Shown piece after piece: positions 25,580-35,067 of a stretch of DNA of 64,000 nt (position 1 is its first letter; each line of letters opens with the position of its first letter). Position numbers and translations under genes: made by a program. The DNA lies in the NCBI RefSeq assembly GCF_018687275.1, contig NZ_CP061287.1, forward strand, positions 2,046,001 to 2,110,000. The letters are read 5' to 3'. The notes beneath the pieces are model-generated. The model was not told the origin of the DNA. It saw only the letters and a program-made list of their open reading frames with translations, and did not search any database. Origin of the DNA: Polynucleobacter sp. MWH-Aus1W21. Lineage in GTDB: Bacteria; Pseudomonadota; Gammaproteobacteria; Burkholderiales; Burkholderiaceae.

Positions 25580-28477
25580 ATGAATAACGAAATCAAGATC
25601 CGCGGTGCCCGCACCCACAACCTCAAAAACATCAATCTAGACATCCCTAGAGAGAAATTAGTCGTCCTCACCGGCTTATCCGGCTCAGGCAAAAGCTCAT
25701 TAGCTTTCGACACTCTGTATGCAGAAGGCCAGCGCCGCTATGTTGAGTCTCTCTCAGCTTATGCACGTCAGTTTTTGCAACTGATGGAAAAGCCAGACGT
25801 TGACACGATTGAAGGACTATCGCCAGCGATTTCGATTGAGCAAAAAGCAACCAGCCATAACCCTCGATCGACTGTTGGTACTGTTACTGAGATTCATGAC
25901 TACTTGCGTTTGTTATTTGCACGTGCTGGAACGCCACACTGCCCCGATCACGATCTCCCATTGGAAGCACAAAGCGTTTCACAAATGGTAGACACCGTAC
26001 TGTCGATGCCAGAAGAAACGAAGTTAATGATTCTGGCTCCCGTTGTAAGCGAGCGTAAAGGTGAATTCGTTGACCTCTTCCAAGACTTGCAGGCACAAGG
26101 CTTTGTACGCTTTCGGGTGCGCTCTGGTGGCGGCACAGCTAACGCTGCTAAGGCGGAGATCTTTGAAGTCGATCAACTGCCAACATTGAAGAAAAACGAT
26201 AAACACTCGATTGAAGTAGTTGTTGACCGCATTAAAGTTAGACCCGACATTCAGCAACGTTTAGCAGAATCCTTTGAAACTGCATTACGCCTTGCCGATG
26301 GTAAAGCCATGATCGTCGATATGGATACTGGCAAAGAGATGATCTTCTCAAGTAAGTTTGCTTGCCCAGTTTGCTCATACTCCTTACAAGAATTAGAGCC
26401 GCGTCTCTTCTCGTTCAATAATCCAATGGGTGCCTGCCCATCCTGTGACGGCTTAGGCCACCAATCTTTCTTTGATCCAAAGCGTATCGTTGCTCACCCT
26501 GATTTATCGCTAGCATCCGGAGCCATTAAAGGCTGGGATCGTCGCAACCAGTTCTACTTCAAACTACTCCAGACCCTTGCTAAACATGGTGGCTTTGATG
26601 TCGAGAAGCCATTTGAGACTCTAAACAAAAAACAGCAAGATCTCATTCTCCTGGGCTCCGGTGATGTCACCATCCCATTTGAGTACATCAATGAGCGTGG
26701 CAAGAATAGTATTCGCGAACATGCTTTCGAAGGCATTGTTGCCAACTTTGAAAGGCGATATCGCGAAACGGATTCGATGACAGTACGTGAGGAACTATCG
26801 CGCTATCAAAACGTACAAACTTGCCCAGAATGTAACGGTAGTCGTTTACGCAAAGAAGCGCGCTTTGTCAAAGTGGGTGAGAAAAAACAATCTCGCGCTA
26901 TTTATGAAATTAGCGCCCTGCCACTCAAGGAAGCTAAAGAATATTTTGAAGCCCTTGAGCTCAAAGGCGCTAAACGAGAAATTGCCGACAAGATCGTTAA
27001 AGAGATCGGTGCACGCCTACGCTTCTTAAATGACGTCGGTCTAGACTATCTTTCTCTAGAGCGAAGCGCTGACACACTGTCGGGTGGCGAAGCTCAACGT
27101 ATCCGTCTGGCAAGCCAGATAGGCTCTGGCTTAACAGGCGTCATGTACGTATTGGATGAACCATCAATTGGCCTGCATCAACGCGATAACGATCGACTGA
27201 TTGGCACCTTAAAACACTTACGTGATTTAGGTAATAGCGTCTTAGTCGTTGAGCATGATGAAGATATGATTCGTGCCTCTGACTGGGTCATTGATATCGG
27301 CCCTGGTGCTGGCGTTCATGGTGGCGAAGTAGTTGCACAAGGTACGCCTGCAGAAGTGGAAGCAAATCCGAACTCTTTAACTGGTGCATACCTCGCTGGC
27401 CGTGAAGCGATTGCGGTTCCAGAAAAACGTATTCCAGTAAATGATCGCTTCTTGGAGATTATTGGTGCACGTGGCAATAACTTGCAATCTGTACATGCGA
27501 AGATTCCAGTTGGCTTGCTGACTTGCGTTACCGGCGTATCAGGTTCGGGTAAATCCACCTTAATTAATGACACCTTGCATCATGCAGTTGCACAACATCT
27601 ATATGGCTCGAATGCAGAGCCTGCAGCACACGATGCAATCAAGGGTCTAGAGCATTTCGATAAGGTGATTAGCGTTGACCAATCTCCGATCGGTAGAACT
27701 CCACGCTCTAATCCTGCAACCTACACAGGACTATTTACCCCTATTAGAGAACTCTTTGCTGGAGTTCCCGCATCACGTGAACGTGGCTATGAGGCAGGTC
27801 GTTTCTCCTTTAACGTTAAAGGTGGTCGCTGCGATTCTTGTGAGGGTGATGGCGTCCTCAAAGTAGAAATGCACTTTTTGCCAGACGTCTATGTACCTTG
27901 CGACGTTTGTCACGGGAAGCGCTACAACCGCGAAACTTTAGATATTCGCTACAAAGGTAAGAATATTCATGAAGTGCTATCGATGACTATCGAGCAAGCC
28001 CATGAATTCTTTGAAGCAGTTCCGGTAGTGAAGCGCAAACTCAAAACATTACTAGATGTAGGTCTCGGCTATGTGAAGCTTGGACAAAGCGCAACCACCC
28101 TATCTGGTGGCGAGGCACAACGCGTAAAACTCTCTCTAGAGCTTTCTAAGCGGGACACTGGCAGAACCTTGTACATCCTTGATGAACCAACTACTGGCTT
28201 GCATTTCCATGATATCCAGTTGCTACTAACAGTGATTCAGACACTCAAGAAACAGGGCAATACGATTGTCATTATTGAGCACAATCTCGACGTCATTAAG
28301 ACGGCAGATTGGATTATTGACTTAGGGCCTAAGGGTGGCGCTGGCGGTGGACAGATTATTGCTACTGGCACGCCAGAAGATGTCGCGAAAAATGAAGTGA
28401 GCTTTACGGGTCACTACTTAGCGCCATTGCTCACTCGTAAAACTATTACTCCTGCAGTGGGCAAAAAGAAAAAGTGA
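25580..28477 (+). CDS. uvrA: Excinuclease ABC subunit A
   Basis: UvrA detects bulky DNA lesions and loads UvrB in nucleotide excision repair. It has two ABC ATPase modules: Walker A GLSGSGKSSLAFDT (about 33-46) and GVSGSGKSTLIND (about 653-665), with two LSGGEAQR signatures. Zinc sites appear in CPVCSYSL with CPSCDGLG and in CDSCEGDG with CDVCHG. The 965 residues are slightly longer than the E. coli protein (940). No LexA-type box was seen in the short 37 bp divergent spacer. Confidence 0.98.
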   Translation: MNNEIKIRGARTHNLKNINLDIPREKLVVLTGLSGSGKSSLAFDTLYAEGQRRYVESLSAYARQFLQLMEKPDVDTIEGLSPAISIEQKATSHNPRSTVGTVTEIHDYLRLLFARAGTPHCPDHDLPLEAQSVSQMVDTVLSMPEETKLMILAPVVSERKGEFVDLFQDLQAQGFVRFRVRSGGGTANAAKAEIFEVDQLPTLKKNDKHSIEVVVDRIKVRPDIQQRLAESFETALRLADGKAMIVDMDTGKEMIFSSKFACPVCSYSLQELEPRLFSFNNPMGACPSCDGLGHQSFFDPKRIVAHPDLSLASGAIKGWDRRNQFYFKLLQTLAKHGGFDVEKPFETLNKKQQDLILLGSGDVTIPFEYINERGKNSIREHAFEGIVANFERRYRETDSMTVREELSRYQNVQTCPECNGSRLRKEARFVKVGEKKQSRAIYEISALPLKEAKEYFEALELKGAKREIADKIVKEIGARLRFLNDVGLDYLSLERSADTLSGGEAQRIRLASQIGSGLTGVMYVLDEPSIGLHQRDNDRLIGTLKHLRDLGNSVLVVEHDEDMIRASDWVIDIGPGAGVHGGEVVAQGTPAEVEANPNSLTGAYLAGREAIAVPEKRIPVNDRFLEIIGARGNNLQSVHAKIPVGLLTCVTGVSGSGKSTLINDTLHHAVAQHLYGSNAEPAAHDAIKGLEHFDKVISVDQSPIGRTPRSNPATYTGLFTPIRELFAGVPASRERGYEAGRFSFNVKGGRCDSCEGDGVLKVEMHFLPDVYVPCDVCHGKRYNRETLDIRYKGKNIHEVLSMTIEQAHEFFEAVPVVKRKLKTLLDVGLGYVKLGQSATTLSGGEAQRVKLSLELSKRDTGRTLYILDEPTTGLHFHDIQLLLTVIQTLKKQGNTIVIIEHNLDVIKTADWIIDLGPKGGAGGGQIIATGTPEDVAKNEVSFTGHYLAPLLTRKTITPAVGKKKK

Positions 28478-28491
28478 GACTCTATCTGATC

Positions 28492-30474
28492 TCAGAGTAA
28501 TTTAGCTTCAGCTAAATCCGTTGCCTCTGAATTACCTGAGATCACCAAAATATCGTTAGCTTCTAGCTGTAGGTCTGGAGTGGGGTCAAGCTTCACGTAA
28601 TCCGCATTTCGACCTTTACGACGCACTGCCTGAACGTTGACGCCTTCTTCATCCAAGTCAAGCTCACCCAAGGTTTTACCAATTGCCTGTGAATGGGGCA
28701 ACAGAGTAATGGCATGCAAGCGCCAAGACTCATTCGAACCAAAGTCATCATCCGCAGATCCGCGGAAGTAACCCCTCAACAAGCTATAGCGCTCTTCCCT
28801 TGCTGTTGTTATGCGTCGCACCACTTTACGCATGGGCACACCCATGATAAGTAGAACATGTGAGGCAATCATCAAACTGCCTTCGATTAATTCAGGCACG
28901 ACTTCTGTAGCTCCAGCGGCCTGTAACTTCGCAATGTCCGCATCATCTCTAGTGCGCACCAATACAGTCATGCCCGGACGCAAATGCTCAACTTGACGGA
29001 GAACGCGCATGCTTGCTGCAGTATCAGCATAGGTAATGACTACCGCCTTTGCTCTAGAGAGACCTGCGGCCACTAAATAGTTTTCACGGCTTGCATCGCC
29101 GTAGACCACGTTATCACCAGCAGCCGCAGCTTCTTTGACACGATCTGGATCCAAATCCAATGCAATGTAGGGAATCTTTTCTTGGTCAAGCATGCGTGCC
29201 AAGCTTTGACCTGAACGACCGAAGCCACAAATAACAACATGGTTTTCATTGCGCACACTCTTGGCGGCGACACGAGTAAGAGCAAGTGATTGCAACAACC
29301 ACTCATTGCTAGAGAAACGCATCGCAATACGATCGCTGTATTCAATAAAGAAAGGTGCGCAGAACATGGAGATCAACATAGCTGCCAATACTGCTTGACT
29401 CAATATTGGGTCAATCAAATCTAAACCATCAATTTGATTGAGCAACACAAAACCAAATTCACCTGCCTGAGCCAGACACAAGCCAGTTCTAATGGAGATG
29501 CCAGGGCTGGAGCCAAAGACTCTAGAGAGTAAAGCGATTAAGCCAAACTTAAAAATTAACGGGCCGATTAGCAAAGCTAAAACAAGCACCCACTGCTCGC
29601 GAATGACATTGAAATCGAGCAACATGCCAATCGTAATAAAGAAGAGGCCCAGCAAGACATCGCGGAATGGTTTTACATCTTCTTCCACCTGATGGCGATA
29701 AGGGGTTTCAGAAATCAACATACCAGCCAAGAAAGCGCCAAGCGCTAGCGACAAACCAAAATGCTCTGTTAGCCCCGCCATGCCGAGCACAATCAACAAG
29801 AGGTTCAGCATGAATAACTCTTGTGAGCGCAGTTTGGCAACCAATCTAAACCAATGACTCATCAAACTTTGGCCAATGAAGAAAATCAATACCAAGGCAA
29901 CCGTGATTTTGATTGAGGCCGCAGTCAGTGCAACAAATAAGTCCGAAGGATTTTTTCCAAGTGACGGCAATAAGATCAATAAGAAGACTACGGCCAAATC
30001 TTGGAATAACAAAATACCCACTACATTGCGACCATGTTCTGTCTCCAATTCAGCACGATCAGAAATGAGCTTGGTCACAATTGCGGTTGATGACATCGCC
30101 AGCGCACCACCTAATGCTATCGCAGCGTGCCAAGAGATGGGGTATATCCAATTCATTAACAAGCTAGCCGGAATTGCCAGCAGCATGGTCAGAATGACTT
30201 GGCTGCCACCAAGGCCAAATACGATAGATCGCATTGCCCGCAATTTATGCAGGTTAAATTCCAGACCAATCGAGAACATCAAGAAAACCACCCCGAATTC
30301 AGCCAAATACTTGACCGTGGCCGAATCATTTGCCAGACCGAAGGCATGGGGGCCAATCAGAACGCCAATGGCCAAATAGCCCAAAATAGGTGGCAAGCCA
30401 AAATAGCGGAAAATAACTACTCCGGCCACACCCGAGGCCAGGAGAATGAGGGTTAATTGAAGGACTGACGGCAT
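28492..30474 (-). CDS. Monovalent cation:proton antiporter-2 (KefB/KefC type)
   Basis: The N-terminal part (about 1-385) holds some twelve helices of the CPA2 exchanger fold. An RCK/TrkA-N domain follows with HVVICGFGRSGQSLAR near 405, and a TrkA-C domain lies in the last 90 residues. Such proteins exchange K+ or Na+ for H+ and are often ligand-gated. The 660 residues are typical. No KefF/KefG ancillary gene is adjacent. Its start is only 11 bp from the divergent kdsD start, so the two promoters must lie within the opposite coding regions. Confidence 0.9.
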   Translation of the reverse strand: MPSVLQLTLILLASGVAGVVIFRYFGLPPILGYLAIGVLIGPHAFGLANDSATVKYLAEFGVVFLMFSIGLEFNLHKLRAMRSIVFGLGGSQVILTMLLAIPASLLMNWIYPISWHAAIALGGALAMSSTAIVTKLISDRAELETEHGRNVVGILLFQDLAVVFLLILLPSLGKNPSDLFVALTAASIKITVALVLIFFIGQSLMSHWFRLVAKLRSQELFMLNLLLIVLGMAGLTEHFGLSLALGAFLAGMLISETPYRHQVEEDVKPFRDVLLGLFFITIGMLLDFNVIREQWVLVLALLIGPLIFKFGLIALLSRVFGSSPGISIRTGLCLAQAGEFGFVLLNQIDGLDLIDPILSQAVLAAMLISMFCAPFFIEYSDRIAMRFSSNEWLLQSLALTRVAAKSVRNENHVVICGFGRSGQSLARMLDQEKIPYIALDLDPDRVKEAAAAGDNVVYGDASRENYLVAAGLSRAKAVVITYADTAASMRVLRQVEHLRPGMTVLVRTRDDADIAKLQAAGATEVVPELIEGSLMIASHVLLIMGVPMRKVVRRITTAREERYSLLRGYFRGSADDDFGSNESWRLHAITLLPHSQAIGKTLGELDLDEEGVNVQAVRRKGRNADYVKLDPTPDLQLEANDILVISGNSEATDLAEAKLL

Positions 30475-30485
30475 ATACTTACTTG

Positions 30486-31478
30486 ATGATAGCTAAGACT
30501 CGTGAACGTACCCTAAAGCTTGCGCGCGACACCCTCTCCATTGAGGCTGCTGCACTGCAAACAATGCGTGATCGCCTAGAAGGCGTCAATGCCGACGCCC
30601 TTGTACTGGCGGTTGAACTTTTGCATGGCTGCAAAGGCAGAATCGTGGTTTCTGGAATCGGCAAATCGGGGCATATTGCCCGCAAAATTGCCGCCACCTT
30701 CGCCTCTACCGGGTCCCCAGCCTTTTTTGTTCATCCAGCCGAAGCTAGCCATGGCGATCTAGGAATGGTCACCAGAGACGATGTTTTTGTAGCACTGTCT
30801 AACTCTGGCGAGACAGATGAGCTTTTGACTATTGTCCCTATTGTGAAACGCACTGGCGCAAAACTGATTGCCCTCACCGGTGCACCAAATTCATCTCTTG
30901 CTAAATTGGCAGATGCTCACTTAGATACCAGCGTTGAAAAAGAAGCCTGCCCATTAAATCTCGCGCCCACCACTAGTACCACTGCAGCATTAGCTATGGG
31001 TGATGCATTGGCAGTTGCATTGCTAGACGCGCGCGGTTTTGAGGCGGAAGACTTCATTCGCTCTCATCCAGGCGGTAGACTAGGTCGCAAACAATTGATG
31101 CACGTCAGCGAAGTCATGCGCAGCTTTGCAGATACCCCAAAGATCTCTATCGATGCATCACTTCAAGATGCCTTATTAGAGATGACATCAAAACGTATGG
31201 GTATGGTGGTCATTTTAGATACCAACAAAAAAGTGTTTGGCATATTGACCGACGGTGATTTACGTCGCCTTCTAGAAAAAACCACCAACCTAGATGGCAT
31301 CAAACTTGAGAGCGCAACTACTGCTGATCCTCGTACCATCCCGGCTGAACTGCTAGCTGAAGAAGCGATTGAGATGATGGAAAAACATCGCATCAACCAC
31401 CTAGTCGTAACTGACGATAAAGGCCATTTATTAGGTGCCCTAAATCTGCATGATTTATTTGCAGCCAAAGTTATTTAA
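30486..31478 (+). CDS. kdsD: D-arabinose-5-phosphate isomerase
   Basis: KdsD converts ribulose-5-phosphate to arabinose-5-phosphate, the first step toward KDO of LPS. A SIS domain covers about 40-185 (SGIGKSGHIARKIAATFAS, SNSGETDELL), and a CBS pair covers about 205-330 (VILDTNKKVFGILTDGDLRR). A TTG three bases upstream also reads in frame; the ATG at 30486 is preferred. The 330 residues match the family. It heads a run with kdsC and lptCAB. Confidence 0.95.
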   Translation: MIAKTRERTLKLARDTLSIEAAALQTMRDRLEGVNADALVLAVELLHGCKGRIVVSGIGKSGHIARKIAATFASTGSPAFFVHPAEASHGDLGMVTRDDVFVALSNSGETDELLTIVPIVKRTGAKLIALTGAPNSSLAKLADAHLDTSVEKEACPLNLAPTTSTTAALAMGDALAVALLDARGFEAEDFIRSHPGGRLGRKQLMHVSEVMRSFADTPKISIDASLQDALLEMTSKRMGMVVILDTNKKVFGILTDGDLRRLLEKTTNLDGIKLESATTADPRTIPAELLAEEAIEMMEKHRINHLVVTDDKGHLLGALNLHDLFAAKVI

Positions 31479-31501
31479 TTTTTTTAGCAATCGATCAATT
31501 C

Positions 31502-32074
31502 ATGCCCAGCGCCTTTAGCACTCATAACACCAACCCTTTATCTCAATACCCGCAAGCCTGGGAGCGTGCAGGTCAAGTAAAGCTCCTAGTTTTGGATGTT
31601 GATGGCGTTCTCACTAACGGGCAGGTTTGGATCGGTGCTGATGGCAAAGAGTCTTTAAAAGCTTTTGATATTCAAGATGGATTGGGTATCAAATTATTAG
31701 AGCAATGCGGTATTCCTACCGCCATCATTACTGGCAGAAATTCCAAGATGGTTTTGGCGCGTTGCGAAGAGCTTGGAATCAAGCATGTTCACATGGGTGT
31801 TGAAAATAAAGCGATCGCATTAGCAGAGGTAGTTAAATCACTGGGGCTAACTTCAGCAGATTGTGCAGTTATGGGAGATGACTGGCCAGACCTACAAATG
31901 ATGAAACAAGCCGGTTTAAGAATTTGTCCGGCTCAAGGTCATGAGGCCGTTAAGGAATTTAGTCACCTGGTTACCATCCGCAACGGGGGTAATGGCGCCG
32001 TTCGTGAAGTGTGTGACCTCATTCTCAAAGCGCAGAATCGCTATGAGGAATTGCTAGCTAAGGCCCATAACTAA
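31502..32074 (+). CDS. kdsC: 3-deoxy-D-manno-octulosonate 8-phosphate phosphatase
   Basis: This HAD-family phosphatase releases KDO from KDO-8-phosphate. The nucleophile motif is LDVDGVLTNG (D32 and D34), followed by AIITGRNSKMV and the metal motif MGDDWPDLQMM near 121. The 190 residues fit the tetrameric cap-less KdsC class. It lies 23 bp after kdsD and 3 bp before lptC. Confidence 0.96.
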   Translation: MPSAFSTHNTNPLSQYPQAWERAGQVKLLVLDVDGVLTNGQVWIGADGKESLKAFDIQDGLGIKLLEQCGIPTAIITGRNSKMVLARCEELGIKHVHMGVENKAIALAEVVKSLGLTSADCAVMGDDWPDLQMMKQAGLRICPAQGHEAVKEFSHLVTIRNGGNGAVREVCDLILKAQNRYEELLAKAHN

Positions 32075-32077
32075 GCA

Positions 32078-32719
32078 ATGCAGCTCAATCCGCAACAAAT
32101 TAAGCTTGGCATTGGTCGCACGCTGCTGCGCCTCATGCCATTAATTTTGATGGGAGCGCTCACGCTTGCTACTTTTTGGTTGGTACAAAAAAATACTCCG
32201 CCCGAGAAATCCCCCTTAGAACGAGTGCGTCTTCACGAGCCCGACTACATCATTAAAGACGGCGCGCTATCTGCCTTAAATGAACTTGGTAATACTAAAT
32301 ACCGAATTCTGGGCGTTAAGGTAACCCACTACGATGATGATGCATCTATCGATATTCTTACACCCCGTATGCGTTTATTTCAAGCTGACAAGGCTCCGGT
32401 AACGGTCAAGGCTGATACAGGGCATCTGGATGGCGATCTAACCGTCTTGGATTTATACGATAACGCCTCTATCTATCGGCCCGCCCAAGACGCCACCGCA
32501 ACACAAGCTGCAACCTTAAGGATGCTGGCTAGTTCAAGTTATTTCAAAGTATTAATTAATGACGACATTATTGAAACGAATCGACCCATTACTCTTGAAC
32601 AAGGAATGTCGATCATGAACTCTACTGAAGGTGGGGTGTTTAATAATATCGAACAAAGTATGGTGCTAAGTGGTCAAGTAAAGGGCCGCATTGAGCGTGC
32701 TCCACGGAGAAATCCATGA
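32078..32719 (+). CDS. lptC: LPS export protein LptC
   Basis: LptC is a bitopic inner-membrane protein that passes LPS from the LptBFG transporter to LptA. One helix lies near residues 17-38, followed by a periplasmic beta-jellyroll with PDYIIKDGALSALNELGNT and LRMLASSSYF. The 213 residues are typical for betaproteobacteria. The stop overlaps the lptA start as ATGA, indicating coupled translation. Confidence 0.93.
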   Translation: MQLNPQQIKLGIGRTLLRLMPLILMGALTLATFWLVQKNTPPEKSPLERVRLHEPDYIIKDGALSALNELGNTKYRILGVKVTHYDDDASIDILTPRMRLFQADKAPVTVKADTGHLDGDLTVLDLYDNASIYRPAQDATATQAATLRMLASSSYFKVLINDDIIETNRPITLEQGMSIMNSTEGGVFNNIEQSMVLSGQVKGRIERAPRRNP

Positions 32720-33291
32720 GGCCAATCCTTAATTGCCGACTCACACGATTTAATCTACTAGCCCCTTTTATATTGGGACTCTTGCTTACCAATATTGTGT
32801 GTGCCGAAAAAGCAGACCAAGATAAGCCCCTTATCTTGGAGGCGGAGAAAGTTTCCGCAAACGACGTTAAACAATTTTACGACCTCAATGGTCAAGTTCT
32901 TCTTATCAAAGGTAGCATGATTGTTACTGGTGAAGATGGACATATTGCAGTGGATCCTGAAGGCTATGAATTTGTCGATGTCATTGGTAATCCCAATGAG
33001 GTAGCGAGCTTCAGGCAGCGTCGCGAGGGACTCGCAGATGAATTTATGCAAGGGCGTGGTGCCCAGGTAACTTACGACTCCAAAACAGAGTTTCTAACAA
33101 TCACAGGTGATGCAACCCTGAAACGCTTGCTCAATATGCAAATGCTCGATCAATTAAAGGGCTGGAAAATTGAGTACGATGATGTAAAGCAGTATTATCG
33201 AGTCATCCCACCCAATGATGCGAAGCCAGAAGATCTACCCTTAGCAAGAGCCATACTTTCACCAAGACGAAAAGCAACACTAGAGAAATGA
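32716..33291 (+). CDS. lptA: LPS transport periplasmic protein LptA
   Basis: LptA bridges the periplasm as oligomers carrying LPS. An N-terminal signal peptide ends near IVCA-EKA (about residue 33). The OstA-type beta domain follows, with ANDVKQFYDLNGQVLLIKGSM split over the first strands, GRGAQVTYDSKTEFLTITGDA and the usual tail. The 191 residues are normal. Both ends overlap neighbours by ATGA. Confidence 0.93.
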   Translation: MRPILNCRLTRFNLLAPFILGLLLTNIVCAEKADQDKPLILEAEKVSANDVKQFYDLNGQVLLIKGSMIVTGEDGHIAVDPEGYEFVDVIGNPNEVASFRQRREGLADEFMQGRGAQVTYDSKTEFLTITGDATLKRLLNMQMLDQLKGWKIEYDDVKQYYRVIPPNDAKPEDLPLARAILSPRRKATLEK

Positions 33292-34055
33292 CAGCGGATT
33301 TAACTCAAGCCAGTAATGCACCCACGCTCAGCGCTCATAACTTACAAAAACGTTATGGCTCAAGAACTGTGGTTCGAGATGTATCTGTTCAAGTGCGCTG
33401 CGGAGAGGTTGTGGGGCTGCTAGGCCCTAACGGGGCAGGTAAAACAACATCCTTCTATATGATTGTTGGCCTCGTCCCTCTCGATGGCGGAAATATTGTT
33501 TTAGACGGTGCGGACATCACGCACTTGCCAATTCACGAGAGAGCCAGAATGGGTCTTTCTTATTTGCCGCAAGAAGCCTCTGTATTCAGAAAACTCAATG
33601 TAGCTCAAAACATCCAAGCTGTGCTTGAGCTCCAAGTTCAAGGTGGCAAACCACTCAGCAAAGCCGAGATTGCCAATCGCCTAGATGAGCTCTTGGGTGA
33701 ACTCCAGATCAGCCATCTACGTAACAATCCAGCCCTCTCCCTTTCGGGGGGCGAGCGTAGGCGCGTGGAGATTGCTAGAGCCCTTGCATCCCAACCTAAA
33801 TTTATCCTTTTAGATGAACCCTTTGCAGGCGTTGACCCTATTGCTGTTGGGGAAATTCAGCGGATCGTACGCTTCTTGCGAGACCGACAAATTGGGGTTC
33901 TGATTACCGACCACAATGTCCGTGAAACCCTAGGCATCTGCGACCACGCGTACATCATTAGCGAAGGTAGCGTGTTGGCTGAAGGGAAGCCGGAACAGAT
34001 TATTCAAAACGACGCTGTCAAAAGAGTCTATCTGGGCGAAAACTTCCGGATGTAA
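33288..34055 (+). CDS. lptB: LPS export ABC transporter ATP-binding protein LptB
   Basis: LptB powers LPS extraction by LptFG. Walker A is GPNGAGKTT (about 48-56), the LptB-type signature is LSGGERRRVEIARAL (about 146-160), and Walker B is FILLDEPFAGVDPIAVGEIQ. The C-terminal YLGENFRM is characteristic of LptB. The 255 residues include a slightly longer N-terminus. In most relatives rpoN follows; here 193 bp of non-coding DNA lead to hpf. Confidence 0.97.
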   Translation: MTADLTQASNAPTLSAHNLQKRYGSRTVVRDVSVQVRCGEVVGLLGPNGAGKTTSFYMIVGLVPLDGGNIVLDGADITHLPIHERARMGLSYLPQEASVFRKLNVAQNIQAVLELQVQGGKPLSKAEIANRLDELLGELQISHLRNNPALSLSGGERRRVEIARALASQPKFILLDEPFAGVDPIAVGEIQRIVRFLRDRQIGVLITDHNVRETLGICDHAYIISEGSVLAEGKPEQIIQNDAVKRVYLGENFRM

Positions 34056-34248
34056 GCCCAGTAAGGCTTCTCACCTTTTTAGTAATAAAAATGCTCCACC
34101 CTCTTGGTTTTCAGCAAATTCGCTGATACGCTGGAGGCTCATGGTTTATTTTTCCAAAAAAAACAGCTCAAAAAATTTCAGGGGCCTGCTGCGCACCCCG
34201 GGCATCATTATGCGCACGCATCAATAGTATCTATACAAGGAGTTGCTA

Positions 34249-34572
34249 ATGAATTTAAAAATTAATAGCCGTCATGTAGAAGTTACACCCGCCATGCGCT
34301 CACACCTTGAAGCGGGGCTAGCCAAAATTCGTAAGCACTTTGATCACGTGATTGATGCGTCCGCTTTCCTCATAGTGGATAAGGCTAAAGAGAAGGATCT
34401 TCGCCAAAGTGCTGAGATCACTATTCACCTCAAGGGGAAGGACTTGTTCGCTGAAGCACACAATGCCGACCTCTATCATGCGATGGATGCGGTGGTAGAT
34501 AAACTGGAGCGTCAAGTTGTCAAACACAAAGAAAAAATCCAAGATCATCACCACGAAAAGCATTTTGAGTGA
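34249..34572 (+). CDS. hpf: Ribosome hibernation promoting factor (short HPF/YfiA family)
   Basis: HPF binds the 30S decoding region and promotes inactive ribosome dimers when growth slows. MNLKINSRHVEVTPAMRSHLE (split here at the start) and AEAHNADLYHAMDAVVDKLERQV are typical. A TTG two codons upstream reads in frame, but AAGGAG at 34237-34242 is correctly placed for the ATG at 34249. At 107 residues it lacks the C-terminal dimerisation domain of long HPF, and ends HHHEKHFE. Confidence 0.95.
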   Translation: MNLKINSRHVEVTPAMRSHLEAGLAKIRKHFDHVIDASAFLIVDKAKEKDLRQSAEITIHLKGKDLFAEAHNADLYHAMDAVVDKLERQVVKHKEKIQDHHHEKHFE

Positions 34573-34605
34573 TCTATTGCGTCAGGACACCTATAATCAA
34601 TTCAC

Positions 34606-35067
34606 ATGAATGCCCTGACCCACCTTTTTACTCCCGACTGCATTGCATTGGACGTACCTGCCAAAAGTAGAGCCGATGCATTTGCAGCCGCTGGAGAGCT
34701 ATTCTCCAAACAAACTGGAATAGACAAAAATTCTGTAGTTGAGTTCCTCAATGCACGTGAAGATTTAGGCTCCACCGCCCTTGGTGCTGGGGTTGCTATT
34801 CCTCACGGTCGAGTTAAAGGATTAAAACAACCAAGCGCTGCCTTCATGCGACTACAGAACCCAATTGAGTTTGCAGCCCCTGATGGTGAGCCAGTATCAC
34901 TCCTCATATTCTTATTGGTGCCTGAAAAAGCTACACAACAGCATTTAGAAATCTTATCCTCAATCGCTCAACTGCTATCAGATGCAGATGCACGCCAAAC
35001 ATTACTTTCATCTTCAGACTCTTCAATAGTTTGTGACCTCCTGCAACGATGGGGTACGGCAAAATGA
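34606..35067 (+). CDS. ptsN: PTS-Ntr system EIIA component
   Basis: EIIA-Ntr is the terminal phosphoacceptor of the nitrogen PTS and regulates potassium transport and other targets. The phosphorylated histidine is H67 in AGVAIPHGRVKG. The 153 residues match the family. The stop overlaps the hprK start as ATGA. It is 33 bp after hpf, with a TATAAT at 34592-34597 but no good -35. Confidence 0.95.
   Translation: MNALTHLFTPDCIALDVPAKSRADAFAAAGELFSKQTGIDKNSVVEFLNAREDLGSTALGAGVAIPHGRVKGLKQPSAAFMRLQNPIEFAAPDGEPVSLLIFLLVPEKATQQHLEILSSIAQLLSDADARQTLLSSSDSSIVCDLLQRWGTAK

Noticed and set aside
28480..28505. Possible terminator hairpin between uvrA and the Kef-type gene
   Set aside because: GACTCT and AGAGT give only a short stem and no T run follows.
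34592..34597. TATAAT before ptsN as a promoter
   Set aside because: No acceptable -35 at 16-18 nt; may be chance in AT-rich spacer.
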